A program made the translations under genes and the position numbers. A stretch of DNA of 5,827 bases from assembly GCA_045119835.1 (NCBI GenBank), contig JBGVED010000063.1, positions 1 to 5,827 of the forward strand, read 5' to 3'. The notes beneath the pieces were generated by a model. That model worked only from the letters and a program-made list of their open reading frames with translations. It was not told where the DNA came from and did not search any database. The stretch comes from CALVUJ01 sp045119835. GTDB taxonomy: Bacteria; Bacillota_I; Bacilli_A; RFN20; DUOF01. Of this stretch, positions 1-4,757 are shown one piece after another (positions within the stretch are counted from its first letter, which is position 1; every line of letters starts with the position of its first letter).

Positions 1-152
1 AAATAGACCAATTAACTAACAATTGGAATGAGTTAGAAGAATGGTTAGAAGAAAGTCAAAAAATATGTAAAGAAAATGATAATAATGTAGCAGTAAACTT
101 TATAAATGTAGTTTTAGACAAAATGAAAGAAATAAAGGAAGGTAACAAATGA
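1..152 (+). CDS. 3' end of a small phage protein (5' truncated)
   Basis: An open frame enters from the left edge (first full codon at 3) and ends at TGA 150-152. About 49 residues are visible. They are acidic and Trp/Glu-rich, with the segment NNWNELEEWLEESQKICKE near the start and a helical, charged tail ending KEIKEGNK. The composition suggests a mostly alpha-helical, possibly coiled-coil C-terminus. The stop overlaps the next start as ATGA (149-152), the usual sign of a translationally coupled phage operon, and this supports the frame being coding. I do not recognise a function. The start lies outside the window, so full length cannot be judged. Confidence 0.7.
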   Translation, partial: IDQLTNNWNELEEWLEESQKICKENDNNVAVNFINVVLDKMKEIKEGNK

Positions 153-391
153 AAACATTTAAAACGAGATGGTGGCTTGTACCAATATGTGAAAAATTAA
201 CAAACCATAGATATAACAAATTGATTATGTGGACGAAAGATTTTGAAGATAGAAATTTTAAATACCCAAATAGAAGCGATTTTCATTATAAATGCAAAAT
301 ATGTGGTTTATTGTTTTTTAACCACCATATTAGCAAAGAAGATTTGGAAAGAATAAAAAGAGAGGCAAAAGATGTATCTAGTAGAGATTAA
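149..391 (+). CDS. small hypothetical protein with CxxC and HH (possible zinc site)
   Basis: This frame encodes 80 residues. The start is well supported: AAAGGAAGG at 134-142 sits 6 bases upstream, and the ATG overlaps the preceding stop. The protein is basic and aromatic at the N-terminus (RWWLVP at residues 7-12). It has a Cys pair C49-x2-C52 followed by H59-H60, a spacing that could bind one zinc ion, and then a charged helix (about 62-75). A single Cys pair is short of a classical ribbon, so metal binding is only a possibility. Its last 20 bases overlap the start of the next small gene. It lies among other tiny phage genes of the kind often left unannotated. Function unknown. Confidence 0.72.
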   Translation: MKTFKTRWWLVPICEKLTNHRYNKLIMWTKDFEDRNFKYPNRSDFHYKCKICGLLFFNHHISKEDLERIKREAKDVSSRD

Positions 392-539
392 ATTAGGAAA
401 TTATAAAATAAGAAGGTATGTTTATAATATGGAAACATTACAAAAACTTATGCTAGATAATCCACAATATGAATACATTAAAATAATTGAAGAAGTAAAT
501 TATAATGATGAAGAAGTAACAAGAAAGAGAAAAAGATAA
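372..539 (+). CDS. 55-residue hypothetical phage protein, copy 1 of a diverged pair
   Basis: The ATG at 372 is preceded by AGAGG at 361-365 with a 6-base spacer, inside the end of the upstream gene. The frame runs to TAA 537-539. The protein begins MYLVEIKLGNYKIRRYVYN, has a middle segment ETLQKLMLDNP, and ends in a basic tail (TRKRKR). The pattern suggests a beta hairpin, then a helix, then a strand (YEYIKIIEEV). The next gene encodes a protein of nearly the same length with the same layout, pointing to an old tandem duplication. Coupling on both sides and a good ribosome binding site support it as real despite its size. Function unknown. Confidence 0.62.
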   Translation: MYLVEIKLGNYKIRRYVYNMETLQKLMLDNPQYEYIKIIEEVNYNDEEVTRKRKR

Positions 540-541
540 TA

Positions 542-703
542 ATGTATAGACTAACAATTAAAACGAAATATAATACTATTGTTTTAGATGTAGAAAATTA
601 TAACATACCACAAGTACAGGAAATATTAGAGCAACCATATATAGTACAAGTAGAAATAGAACATTTAGAAAAGCATAAAGTAAGGACATTGAAAAATGAG
701 TAA
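542..703 (+). CDS. 53-residue hypothetical phage protein, copy 2 of a diverged pair
   Basis: The frame starts 2 bases after the previous stop and ends at TAA 701-703, overlapping the next gene's ATG (696) by 8 bases. It begins MYRLTIKTKYNTIVLDVEN, followed by a Pro-Gln helix segment (IPQVQEILEQP) and a strand (YIVQVEIEHLEKH). Laid against its neighbour it shares the MY start, an IK at residues 6-7, a VxN near the end of the second strand, a helix ending in Pro and a following Tyr. No strong Shine-Dalgarno is visible (only the purine run AAGAAAGAGAAAAAG upstream), so translation probably depends on coupling to the upstream gene. Function unknown. Confidence 0.58.
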   Translation: MYRLTIKTKYNTIVLDVENYNIPQVQEILEQPYIVQVEIEHLEKHKVRTLKNE

Positions 704-1196
704 AAGAAGTCAATGGTGTGATGTATCAAAAGAACTTCGTAAATACATAATAAGTAGAGATAGACAATGTGTTATATGTGGTGTAAAGAAACCATTAACA
801 ATGGCACATATATTTTTATCAAGAGCAAAAGGTGGAAAAGGTTGCAAAGAAAATATAGTTGCATTATGTAACAATTGCCATTATTATATATTAGATAATC
901 CAATTGGAAAAAATAATATAGAAAAATCAAAAGAAATTGAAGAATATTGCAAAAAGTATTTAATTAGTAAAGAAAACATAGTATATAATGATGAATTTAT
1001 AAACAACTTGAAATATCATAAGAACTATGATATAATTAATACGACAATTGAAAAGCAAGAAAACAGATGTGGTAATTGTATTTATTTAATAAAAAAAGAA
1101 AATAAAAGAAGTACATTACCAGTTTATTATTGCAAATTAGAAAGAAAAATTAAGGCAAAGAAAGGAGTTATTTGTAAAAACTTTAAAAACAACTGA
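696..1196 (+). CDS. HNH endonuclease with a C-terminal four-Cys motif
   Basis: This 166-residue protein carries a Cys-bracketed HNH nuclease core. Residues C25-x2-C28 and C58-x2-C61 form the likely structural zinc site. The catalytic His is H38 in MAHI, the Asn is N53 in KEN, and the metal-ligand His is H62 in CH. Nucleases of this class cut or nick DNA with a bound divalent metal. An additional Cys set lies near the C-terminus (C125, C128, C146, C160), following a Lys/Asn-rich linker. This would suit a second zinc-binding module that contacts DNA or protein. AAGGA at 682-686 lies 9 bases before the ATG. It could be a free-standing mobile nuclease or the packaging-associated HNH found near phage terminase genes; no terminase is visible here to decide. 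Confidence 0.87.
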   Translation: MSKRSQWCDVSKELRKYIISRDRQCVICGVKKPLTMAHIFLSRAKGGKGCKENIVALCNNCHYYILDNPIGKNNIEKSKEIEEYCKKYLISKENIVYNDEFINNLKYHKNYDIINTTIEKQENRCGNCIYLIKKENKRSTLPVYYCKLERKIKAKKGVICKNFKNN

Positions 1197-1267
1197 ATGG
1201 CTAACCTTCCTTGTCTTATTTTTGGGATTTATTTTAGTTTTTTTCTTTTCCGATAACCAACTTTCCA

Positions 1268-1302
1268 GACTATGCGAGTTTTTGGTTGTTGTTGGCATAG
1301 TC
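1268..1302 (+). promoter_or_regulatory. 8-bp perfect inverted repeat, possible RNA hairpin
   Basis: GACTATGC (1268-1275) and GCATAGTC (1295-1302) are exact reverse complements separated by 19 bases rich in T and G. The right arm ends 11 bases before the AAAGGAG that serves the gene at 1326, so folding could affect translation of that gene. It could equally be a protein-binding dyad in DNA. The role is unknown. Confidence 0.5.
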
Positions 1303-1313
1303 AATTTATTTTG

Positions 1314-1320
1314 AAAGGAG
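1314..1320 (+). promoter_or_regulatory. strong Shine-Dalgarno AAAGGAG deciding the start at 1326
   Basis: AAAGGAG lies 5 bases before ATG 1326. The same frame is open back to an ATG at 1272, but the extra 18 residues (starting MRVFGCCWHS) would be encoded by the inverted repeat itself and have no ribosome binding site. The start is therefore placed at 1326. Confidence 0.85.
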
Positions 1321-1325
1321 ATATT

Positions 1326-1739
1326 ATGAAATATCAAATAATAAAAAATGCAACTGATGATTACACATTAAAATATAAAGATAAGGAATTTAATTATAAA
1401 AGTGATATTGAATTAATGAGTAAATTACAGGAAGCACCAAAAAATGCAAGAATAAAAATGTTGAAAGATTTAGCAAAAGAAGGAATATCACTAAAAGATT
1501 TTACAATAGAAAGTAAAAAAGATGGCAAAACATATTTTGATAATACTAACAAAAATGAATTAGAAAACACATATATACAAGATGAAATGCTAGAAGTAAT
1601 AAATAAAAGTTGTAAAAGTAAATTTAATTTATCATTTACTGAATTATTAATAGATATAGGATTAACAGACCAACAAGAACAAGAAAAATTTAGTAGTGAA
1701 TTAGGAAGCAGTTTAATGGGAAAATTTCCCAGTAAATAA
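1326..1739 (+). CDS. probable phage tail-assembly chaperone (gpG-like)
   Basis: The frame gives a 137-residue protein. It opens with a beta-rich segment (MKYQIIKNATDDYTLKYKDK) followed by helices with conserved-looking patches: ARIKMLKDLAKEGISLKD (about 41-58), KTYFDN (68-73) and a C-terminal helical region with ELLIDIGL (106-113). The layout and the ending match small phage proteins placed upstream of the tape measure, which assist tail assembly and whose gene makes a minority fusion by frameshifting. Here the end of the gene has exactly that device: TTT CCC A at 1725-1731, then TAA, with an open second frame behind. The family assignment rests on resemblance from memory plus this recoding signature. 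No tape-measure gene follows in the window, which leaves some doubt. Confidence 0.68.
   Translation: MKYQIIKNATDDYTLKYKDKEFNYKSDIELMSKLQEAPKNARIKMLKDLAKEGISLKDFTIESKKDGKTYFDNTNKNELENTYIQDEMLEVINKSCKSKFNLSFTELLIDIGLTDQQEQEKFSSELGSSLMGKFPSK
1725..1731 (+). promoter_or_regulatory. putative +1 programmed frameshift site (TTT CCC A)
   Basis: In the upstream frame the codons are AAA TTT CCC AGT AAA TAA. A +1 slip at CCC re-pairs tRNA-Pro on CCA, and a +1 slip at TTT re-pairs tRNA-Phe on TTC. Both give the same peptide, ...KFPVNN..., leading into the frame that continues to 2100. A -1 slip would hit TAA at 1733-1735, so only +1 (or -2) works. Phage tail chaperone genes are known to use frameshifting, and +1 shifts are reported in structural genes of SPP1 and PSA. 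Efficiency here is unknown. Confidence 0.6.
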
Positions 1740-1770
1740 TGATGATGATAAAAAAAGTAAATCATCATCG
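1740..1770 (+). promoter_or_regulatory. hairpin 9 bases downstream of the frameshift site
   Basis: GATGATGAT (1741-1749) and ATCATCATC (1761-1769) are perfect reverse complements, with an outer T1740-G1770 wobble and an 11-base A-rich loop. The stem begins about 9 bases after CCC, a distance typical of structures that stimulate recoding. It encodes an Asp/Lys/Ser linker in the shifted frame. The last bases also form the 12-bp palindrome ATCATCGATGAT (1764-1775), an alternative fold. Confidence 0.6.
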
Positions 1771-2100
1771 ATGATAATATGTTATGGATATGATAATGAT
1801 TTGGAGCAAATGTATGCTTTTTATTGTGCTAGATATGAAAATATAAGTTATGATAAATTTTTAAAATTAGGTATAGAAGAATTTAGTATGAAATTAAATA
1901 GCATACCAAAAGATGAACCATTATATGAAATAATAAAATCAAGAACTATCAATATTGGTAAAATAAAAGATAAAGAAGAAAGAAAATATTGGAGAGAATT
2001 AAAAAGGATAAATAAAATACCTGATATATATAAATCAAACGAAGAAATAGAAAATGAATTAAAAAGTGAATTAAAAAATAATGAAGGAGTATTTAAATAA
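1771..2100 (+). CDS. gpT-like extension of the tail chaperone, likely expressed by +1 frameshift
   Basis: Read from the first ATG this is 109 residues (MIICYGYDNDLEQMYAFY...), mainly helical and highly charged towards the end. That ATG has no Shine-Dalgarno: the bases before it are the right arm of a hairpin. The frame is, however, open from 1717, so a +1 shift at 1725-1731 would fuse it to the upstream protein. The fusion would have 135 residues from the first frame and 122 from the second (about 257 in all), joined by a linker of Asn, Asp, Lys and Ser. This is the layout of lambda G/GT-type tail chaperones, in which the second domain helps load the tape measure. Independent translation cannot be excluded. 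The stop overlaps the next start as TAATG. Confidence 0.68.
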   Translation: MIICYGYDNDLEQMYAFYCARYENISYDKFLKLGIEEFSMKLNSIPKDEPLYEIIKSRTINIGKIKDKEERKYWRELKRINKIPDIYKSNEEIENELKSELKNNEGVFK

Positions 2101-2516
2101 TGAATAATGAAAGTATAATTGAATATATGTCAAATATTAAAATTTTAAGTAAAGAAATTAGTGAATATTACAACGAAGAAGCAGGAGTAAGAAAAATAAT
2201 ACCTACTTCTTATTTGCTATGTAGTGTAGATTATATGGAATTAACAGAGCAAGAATTAGAACAAGCCCAATTTAATATGGTAATAGATAAAGATGTAGAA
2301 TATAAAACTAAAATGGCAACAAGACCAAAAGTTAAATATGAAATCACAAAAAATGAAGCAGATAAAAATAAATTAATAGATAGTAAAGTAAAAGTTTATT
2401 GTGTATGGAATGTAAGTAATAGTCTAAAATTAAAAAAGAGTTTCAATAATAAAGAAGAAGCATTAGAATTATATGATAAAATTAATCAACCTATTTTAGA
2501 TAAAATATTAAAATAG
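2100..2516 (+). CDS. hypothetical protein, 138 residues
   Basis: The ATG at 2100 overlaps the preceding TAA and has AAGGAG at 2084-2089, 10 bases upstream, so it is probably coupled to the chaperone extension. The protein is soluble-looking, with no signal peptide or membrane segment. The N-terminal helix region (1-25) is acidic. The middle contains TSYLLCSVDYMELTEQELEQ (about 36-55). The C-terminal part has a strand KVKVYCVWNV (about 96-105) followed by a helix with EEALELYDKI (about 119-128). I do not recognise the family. The position directly after the chaperone-like pair suggests a structural or assembly role, but that is only context. The TAG stop lies within the weak ribosome binding site of the next gene. 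Confidence 0.72.
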   Translation: MNNESIIEYMSNIKILSKEISEYYNEEAGVRKIIPTSYLLCSVDYMELTEQELEQAQFNMVIDKDVEYKTKMATRPKVKYEITKNEADKNKLIDSKVKVYCVWNVSNSLKLKKSFNNKEEALELYDKINQPILDKILK

Positions 2517-2523
2517 GTGTTAT

Positions 2524-3063
2524 ATGGAATTTGAAAATGAAATATGGAAAGATATACCAGATTATGAAGGATTATATCAAGCAAGTAATTATGGTAGAAT
2601 TAAAAGTTTATATAATTATAAAAGAGATGGAACAAATATATTAAAGCCAAGATTAAAAAGAGGATATTATCAATTAGGATTAAGAAAAAACAAACAAAGA
2701 AAATGGATAGCATTACATAGATTAATTGCAATAACATTTATACCAAATCCTGACAATTTACCTTGTATTAATCATAAAGATGAAAATAAATTAAATAATT
2801 CAATAGATAATTTAGAGTGGTGTACTGTAAGATATAATAATTGTTATGGAACACGATTAAAAAAAGTTGCTAATACAAATAAAACAAAAAGAGCAGTTTT
2901 AAAGTTTGATTTAGAAAATAATTTTATTGAAGAATATATCAGTTTAAGTGAAGCAGGAAGAAAAAATAACATTTTACCAAGTAATATAATATCTTGTTGT
3001 AATGGGAAATATAAACAAGCAGGTGGATATATTTGGGAATATAAGGGGGTGATAAGCCAATGA
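2524..3063 (+). CDS. homing-type HNH endonuclease (NUMOD4-HNH-NUMOD1), copy 1
   Basis: This 179-residue protein is a free-standing mobile nuclease of the I-HmuI kind. The NUMOD4 segment is at about residues 5-55, with the signature EIWKDIPDYEGLYQASNYGR. The HNH core is at about 62-108, with H65 in LHRLIA, then H84 in INHKDENKLNN and the NLEWCT motif. The NUMOD1-like DNA-recognition segment is at about 122-173 and ends AGGYIWEY. Such enzymes make a site-specific nick or cut in related phage genomes lacking the gene and are copied in by repair. The ribosome binding site is weak (AGGTG at 2515-2519, 4 bases before ATG). The end of the gene supplies GGGGGTG (3045-3051), the ribosome binding site of the following glycosyltransferase, and its TGA overlaps that ATG (3060). 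It resembles the second copy at 4750. Confidence 0.93.
   Translation: MEFENEIWKDIPDYEGLYQASNYGRIKSLYNYKRDGTNILKPRLKRGYYQLGLRKNKQRKWIALHRLIAITFIPNPDNLPCINHKDENKLNNSIDNLEWCTVRYNNCYGTRLKKVANTNKTKRAVLKFDLENNFIEEYISLSEAGRKNNILPSNIISCCNGKYKQAGGYIWEYKGVISQ
2536..2615 (+). repeat. diverged DNA repeat, copy A (NUMOD4 coding)
   Basis: The bases encoding EIWKDIPDYEGLYQASNYGRIK are similar at DNA level to those at about 4758-4830 encoding KWKDIKNYEGLYQISNLGRVK. Both start near TGGAAAGATATA. Together with the matching HNH segments they are the only long direct repeats seen in the window. They reflect duplication or repeated invasion by related nuclease genes. Confidence 0.55.
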
Positions 3064-3119
3064 GAAATGAATTTGAAAATGTATTTTATTTTCGTAAAAT
3101 CAATTCCATTGGGGGTTGA
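3060..3119 (+). pseudogene. 5' fragment of the GT4 glycosyltransferase, in the original frame
   Basis: ATG 3060 overlaps the preceding TGA and has GGGGGTG at 3045-3051, 8 bases upstream, a much better start than 3067. The 19 codons encode MRNEFENVFYFRKINSIGG, matching the first strand and Gly-Gly loop expected at the N-terminus of phage GT4 enzymes. The frame then meets TGA at 3117-3119 and again at 3123-3125. The rest of the enzyme continues in the +1 frame from 3118 (DCESMFYYL...). Removing four bases, for example 3119-3122, would join the halves as IGGCESMF. This looks like a 4-base insertion, or less likely a programmed +1 shift at GGT TGA C. Confidence 0.7.
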
Positions 3120-4104
3120 CTGTGAAAGTATGTTTTATTATCTATCTTGCATATATAAAAATTTTGTAATAATGTATCGTGAAGGAAACGAAGAACAAAT
3201 AAAAAGATTTGCAAAAAATGTTGAAGTTATTAAATATTTAGATGAATATGGAACAATAAAGTGCAAAAGATTTTTTTGTAATTATGGATTAGATATACCA
3301 GTAGAAGCAGAAGAAAAATATCATATTATACATTGTGATTATAGCAAAGTATCATTTAAGCCACTATTATATCCTGGATTTAAATATATCGGTGTAAGTA
3401 AACTTGCTTGTGGTAGTTTTAAAGAATTAACAGGAATTGAAGCAGAGTTAATATATAACCCAGTTGTAGTAAAAAAACATAATATACCAAAATTAACTGA
3501 TAAAATTCATTTAATAAGTGCAACAAGATTAACAGCAGAAAAAGGTGCAGAAAGAATAAATAAACTTGCTTCTATGTTAGATAAAGCAGGAATAGATTAT
3601 GAGTGGGATATATATACAAATAAGTTTTATAGATGGAATAGTAAAAATATAGTATGGAAACAACCTAAATTAGATTTATCAAAAGAAATAGAAGAAAGTA
3701 CATATTTGGTGCAATTAAGTGACCACGAAAGTTTTGGTTTATCAGTAGCAGAAAGTTTAATGTTAGGAACACCAGTTATAGTTACTGATATACCTGCATT
3801 TAAAGAAATAGGTTGTAAGAACGAAATAAATGCTATTATATGCAGTTTAAATATGGATAATATAAATATATCAATGATACAAAAAGGACTGCCTACATTC
3901 AAATATAAGCCACCTAAAAGCGAATGGAGCAAGTATTTAAATAAAGAAGGTAATTATAATCCAGAAGATAAAATAAAAGTAAAAATAATAAAAAGATTAT
4001 ATGATGTGGTAGAAGATAAACATTACAAATATAATGACGAAGTAGAAATGAAAAAATATAGAGTAAGTGAATTGGAATGTAAAGGAATAGTAAAAAGAAT
4101 ATGA
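3067..4104 (+). CDS. GT4-family glycosyltransferase, N-terminus disrupted by a frame change
   Basis: The longest open frame gives 345 residues. From about residue 18 on it is a GT-B glycosyltransferase of family 4, which transfers a sugar from a nucleotide-sugar donor. The Rossmann-type donor domain starts near HLISATRLTAEKGAERI. The E-x7-E motif lies in SDHESFGLSVAESLMLGTPV, with Glu codons at 3727 and 3751. It resembles glycosyltransferases carried by siphophages of Bacillota. About 40 C-terminal residues (from IIKRLYDVVEDK) look like a small appended domain. The first 17 residues from ATG 3067 are the wrong frame of the true N-terminus (see 3060-3119). That frame stays open and still encodes a hydrophobic strand (MYFIFV), so initiation at 3067 might rescue some activity. 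Otherwise the gene is a pseudogene. It overlaps the next gene as ATGA. Confidence 0.85.
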   Translation: MNLKMYFIFVKSIPLGVDCESMFYYLSCIYKNFVIMYREGNEEQIKRFAKNVEVIKYLDEYGTIKCKRFFCNYGLDIPVEAEEKYHIIHCDYSKVSFKPLLYPGFKYIGVSKLACGSFKELTGIEAELIYNPVVVKKHNIPKLTDKIHLISATRLTAEKGAERINKLASMLDKAGIDYEWDIYTNKFYRWNSKNIVWKQPKLDLSKEIEESTYLVQLSDHESFGLSVAESLMLGTPVIVTDIPAFKEIGCKNEINAIICSLNMDNINISMIQKGLPTFKYKPPKSEWSKYLNKEGNYNPEDKIKVKIIKRLYDVVEDKHYKYNDEVEMKKYRVSELECKGIVKRI

Positions 4105-4757
4105 AAATAGTAGTTAGTAGTTGTGATAAAAATGAAGATATATTCTATGCATTTTATCATTGTATGGAAAAATATTGGGAAAACCACCCAGAAATAATAT
4201 ATGTAACTGAAATAATAAAAAACCCATATTATAAAACTATTAATGTAAATGAACCAGTAGAATTATGGACTAAAAGAATGCGAAAAGCAATAGAACAAAT
4301 AAATGATGATAAAATTTTATTAACGGTAGATGATTTATTTATTAGAAAACCAGTAGATAAAAAGAGATTAAAAGAAGCAGAAGATTTAGTAAAAGGTAAT
4401 GTGGCATTAGTTAATTTAGAAAAATGTTGGTATGAATTAGATAAAGAAGTAGCAAAAGGTTTTAAAATGAGAACAAAAGGTAGCCAATATGAATTAAGTT
4501 TAATGTGTGGGATATGGGACAAAGAAAAATTGTTAAAAGTAATTGAAAAAGATACTGATTGTTGGAATATTGAAGAAACACAGGACACCAAAGGATTTGA
4601 TTATCTTATAAATGGTGGCGATTATATAATTGATTTTGGTTATATTACCTTCAAGCATTGTGGGTTAAAAAAAGGGAAATGGTGTAGAGAAATAATACCT
4701 TTTTTTGAAAAAGAAGGAATAACAATGGACTATTCGAAAAGAGGATTTTATGATTAA
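4101..4757 (+). CDS. putative phage glycosyltransferase (DD motif, GT-A-like)
   Basis: This 218-residue cytosolic protein begins MKIVVSSCDKNEDIFYAFYHCMEKYW, which follows the pattern of nucleotide-sugar-dependent enzymes opening with S-C-D, a helix, and W-x-x-x-P (here YWENHP). ILLTVDDLFIR at about 72-82 contains an Asp-Asp pair where a GT-A enzyme would bind metal and donor. Later conserved-looking stretches are KGSQYELSLMCGIWDKEKL (about 126-144) and FDYLINGGDYIIDFGY (about 166-181). It lies between two recognisable glycosyltransferases and starts within the stop of the first (ATGA), so a shared glycan pathway is likely. No strong Shine-Dalgarno is visible, so translation may be coupled. 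Donor and acceptor cannot be read from the sequence. It could instead be a non-transferase sugar-processing protein. Confidence 0.68.
   Translation: MKIVVSSCDKNEDIFYAFYHCMEKYWENHPEIIYVTEIIKNPYYKTINVNEPVELWTKRMRKAIEQINDDKILLTVDDLFIRKPVDKKRLKEAEDLVKGNVALVNLEKCWYELDKEVAKGFKMRTKGSQYELSLMCGIWDKEKLLKVIEKDTDCWNIEETQDTKGFDYLINGGDYIIDFGYITFKHCGLKKGKWCREIIPFFEKEGITMDYSKRGFYD

Larger units (their letters stand above)
1197..1325 (+). other. intergenic leader with inverted repeat ahead of the chaperone gene
   Basis: This is the only sizeable gap in the window. It opens with a T-rich stretch (1211-1250), followed by two overlapping potential helices: GACTATGC at 1268-1275 is the exact reverse complement of GCATAGTC at 1295-1302, and CGATAACCAA at 1251-1260 can pair with TTGGTTGTTG at 1282-1291 (two G-U pairs). 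The helices interleave, so they probably compete. A strong Shine-Dalgarno follows directly. No convincing -35/-10 pair was found and the short T-run after the repeat is a poor terminator. It may be an RNA control element or a relic of an insertion; a 19-codon reading frame begins at 1197. Confidence 0.5.

Noticed and set aside
1217..1250. Rho-independent terminator at the T-rich stretch after the HNH gene
   Set aside because: No stable GC-rich stem precedes the T runs, so it lacks the structure of an intrinsic terminator.
1267..1278. AGACTATG resembling part of a group I intron core
   Set aside because: No partner core elements could be identified and no gene appears interrupted here; a six-base match is not enough.
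1251..1302. H-type pseudoknot combining both leader helices
   Set aside because: A 3-base loop would have to span a 10-bp stem, which is sterically poor; alternative folds are more likely.
1272..1325. Upstream in-frame start (ATG 1272) for the chaperone-like gene
   Set aside because: It has no Shine-Dalgarno, its residues would be encoded by the inverted repeat, and ATG 1326 has AAAGGAG at ideal spacing.
1725..1736. -1 frameshifting at the end of the chaperone gene
   Set aside because: The -1 frame reaches TAA at 1733-1735 at once, so it cannot reach the second open frame.
1394..1768. Minus-strand open frame opposite the chaperone gene
   Set aside because: It is the complement of an AT-rich coding gene, has low-complexity Leu/Ser/Phe composition and no ribosome binding site. 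The same applies to the minus-strand frames at 1137-1337, 3627-3932 and 4229-4591.
3117..3125. TGA read as Trp (alternative genetic code) to explain the in-frame TGA codons
   Set aside because: TGA ends several genes here, Trp is encoded by TGG throughout, and reading through in frame 0 does not lead into the conserved glycosyltransferase sequence.
3116..3144. Internal promoter: TTGACT at 3116-3121 with TATCTA 17 bases on
   Set aside because: The -10 match is only 3 of 6 and such matches are frequent in AT-rich DNA. No good downstream start with a ribosome binding site exists.
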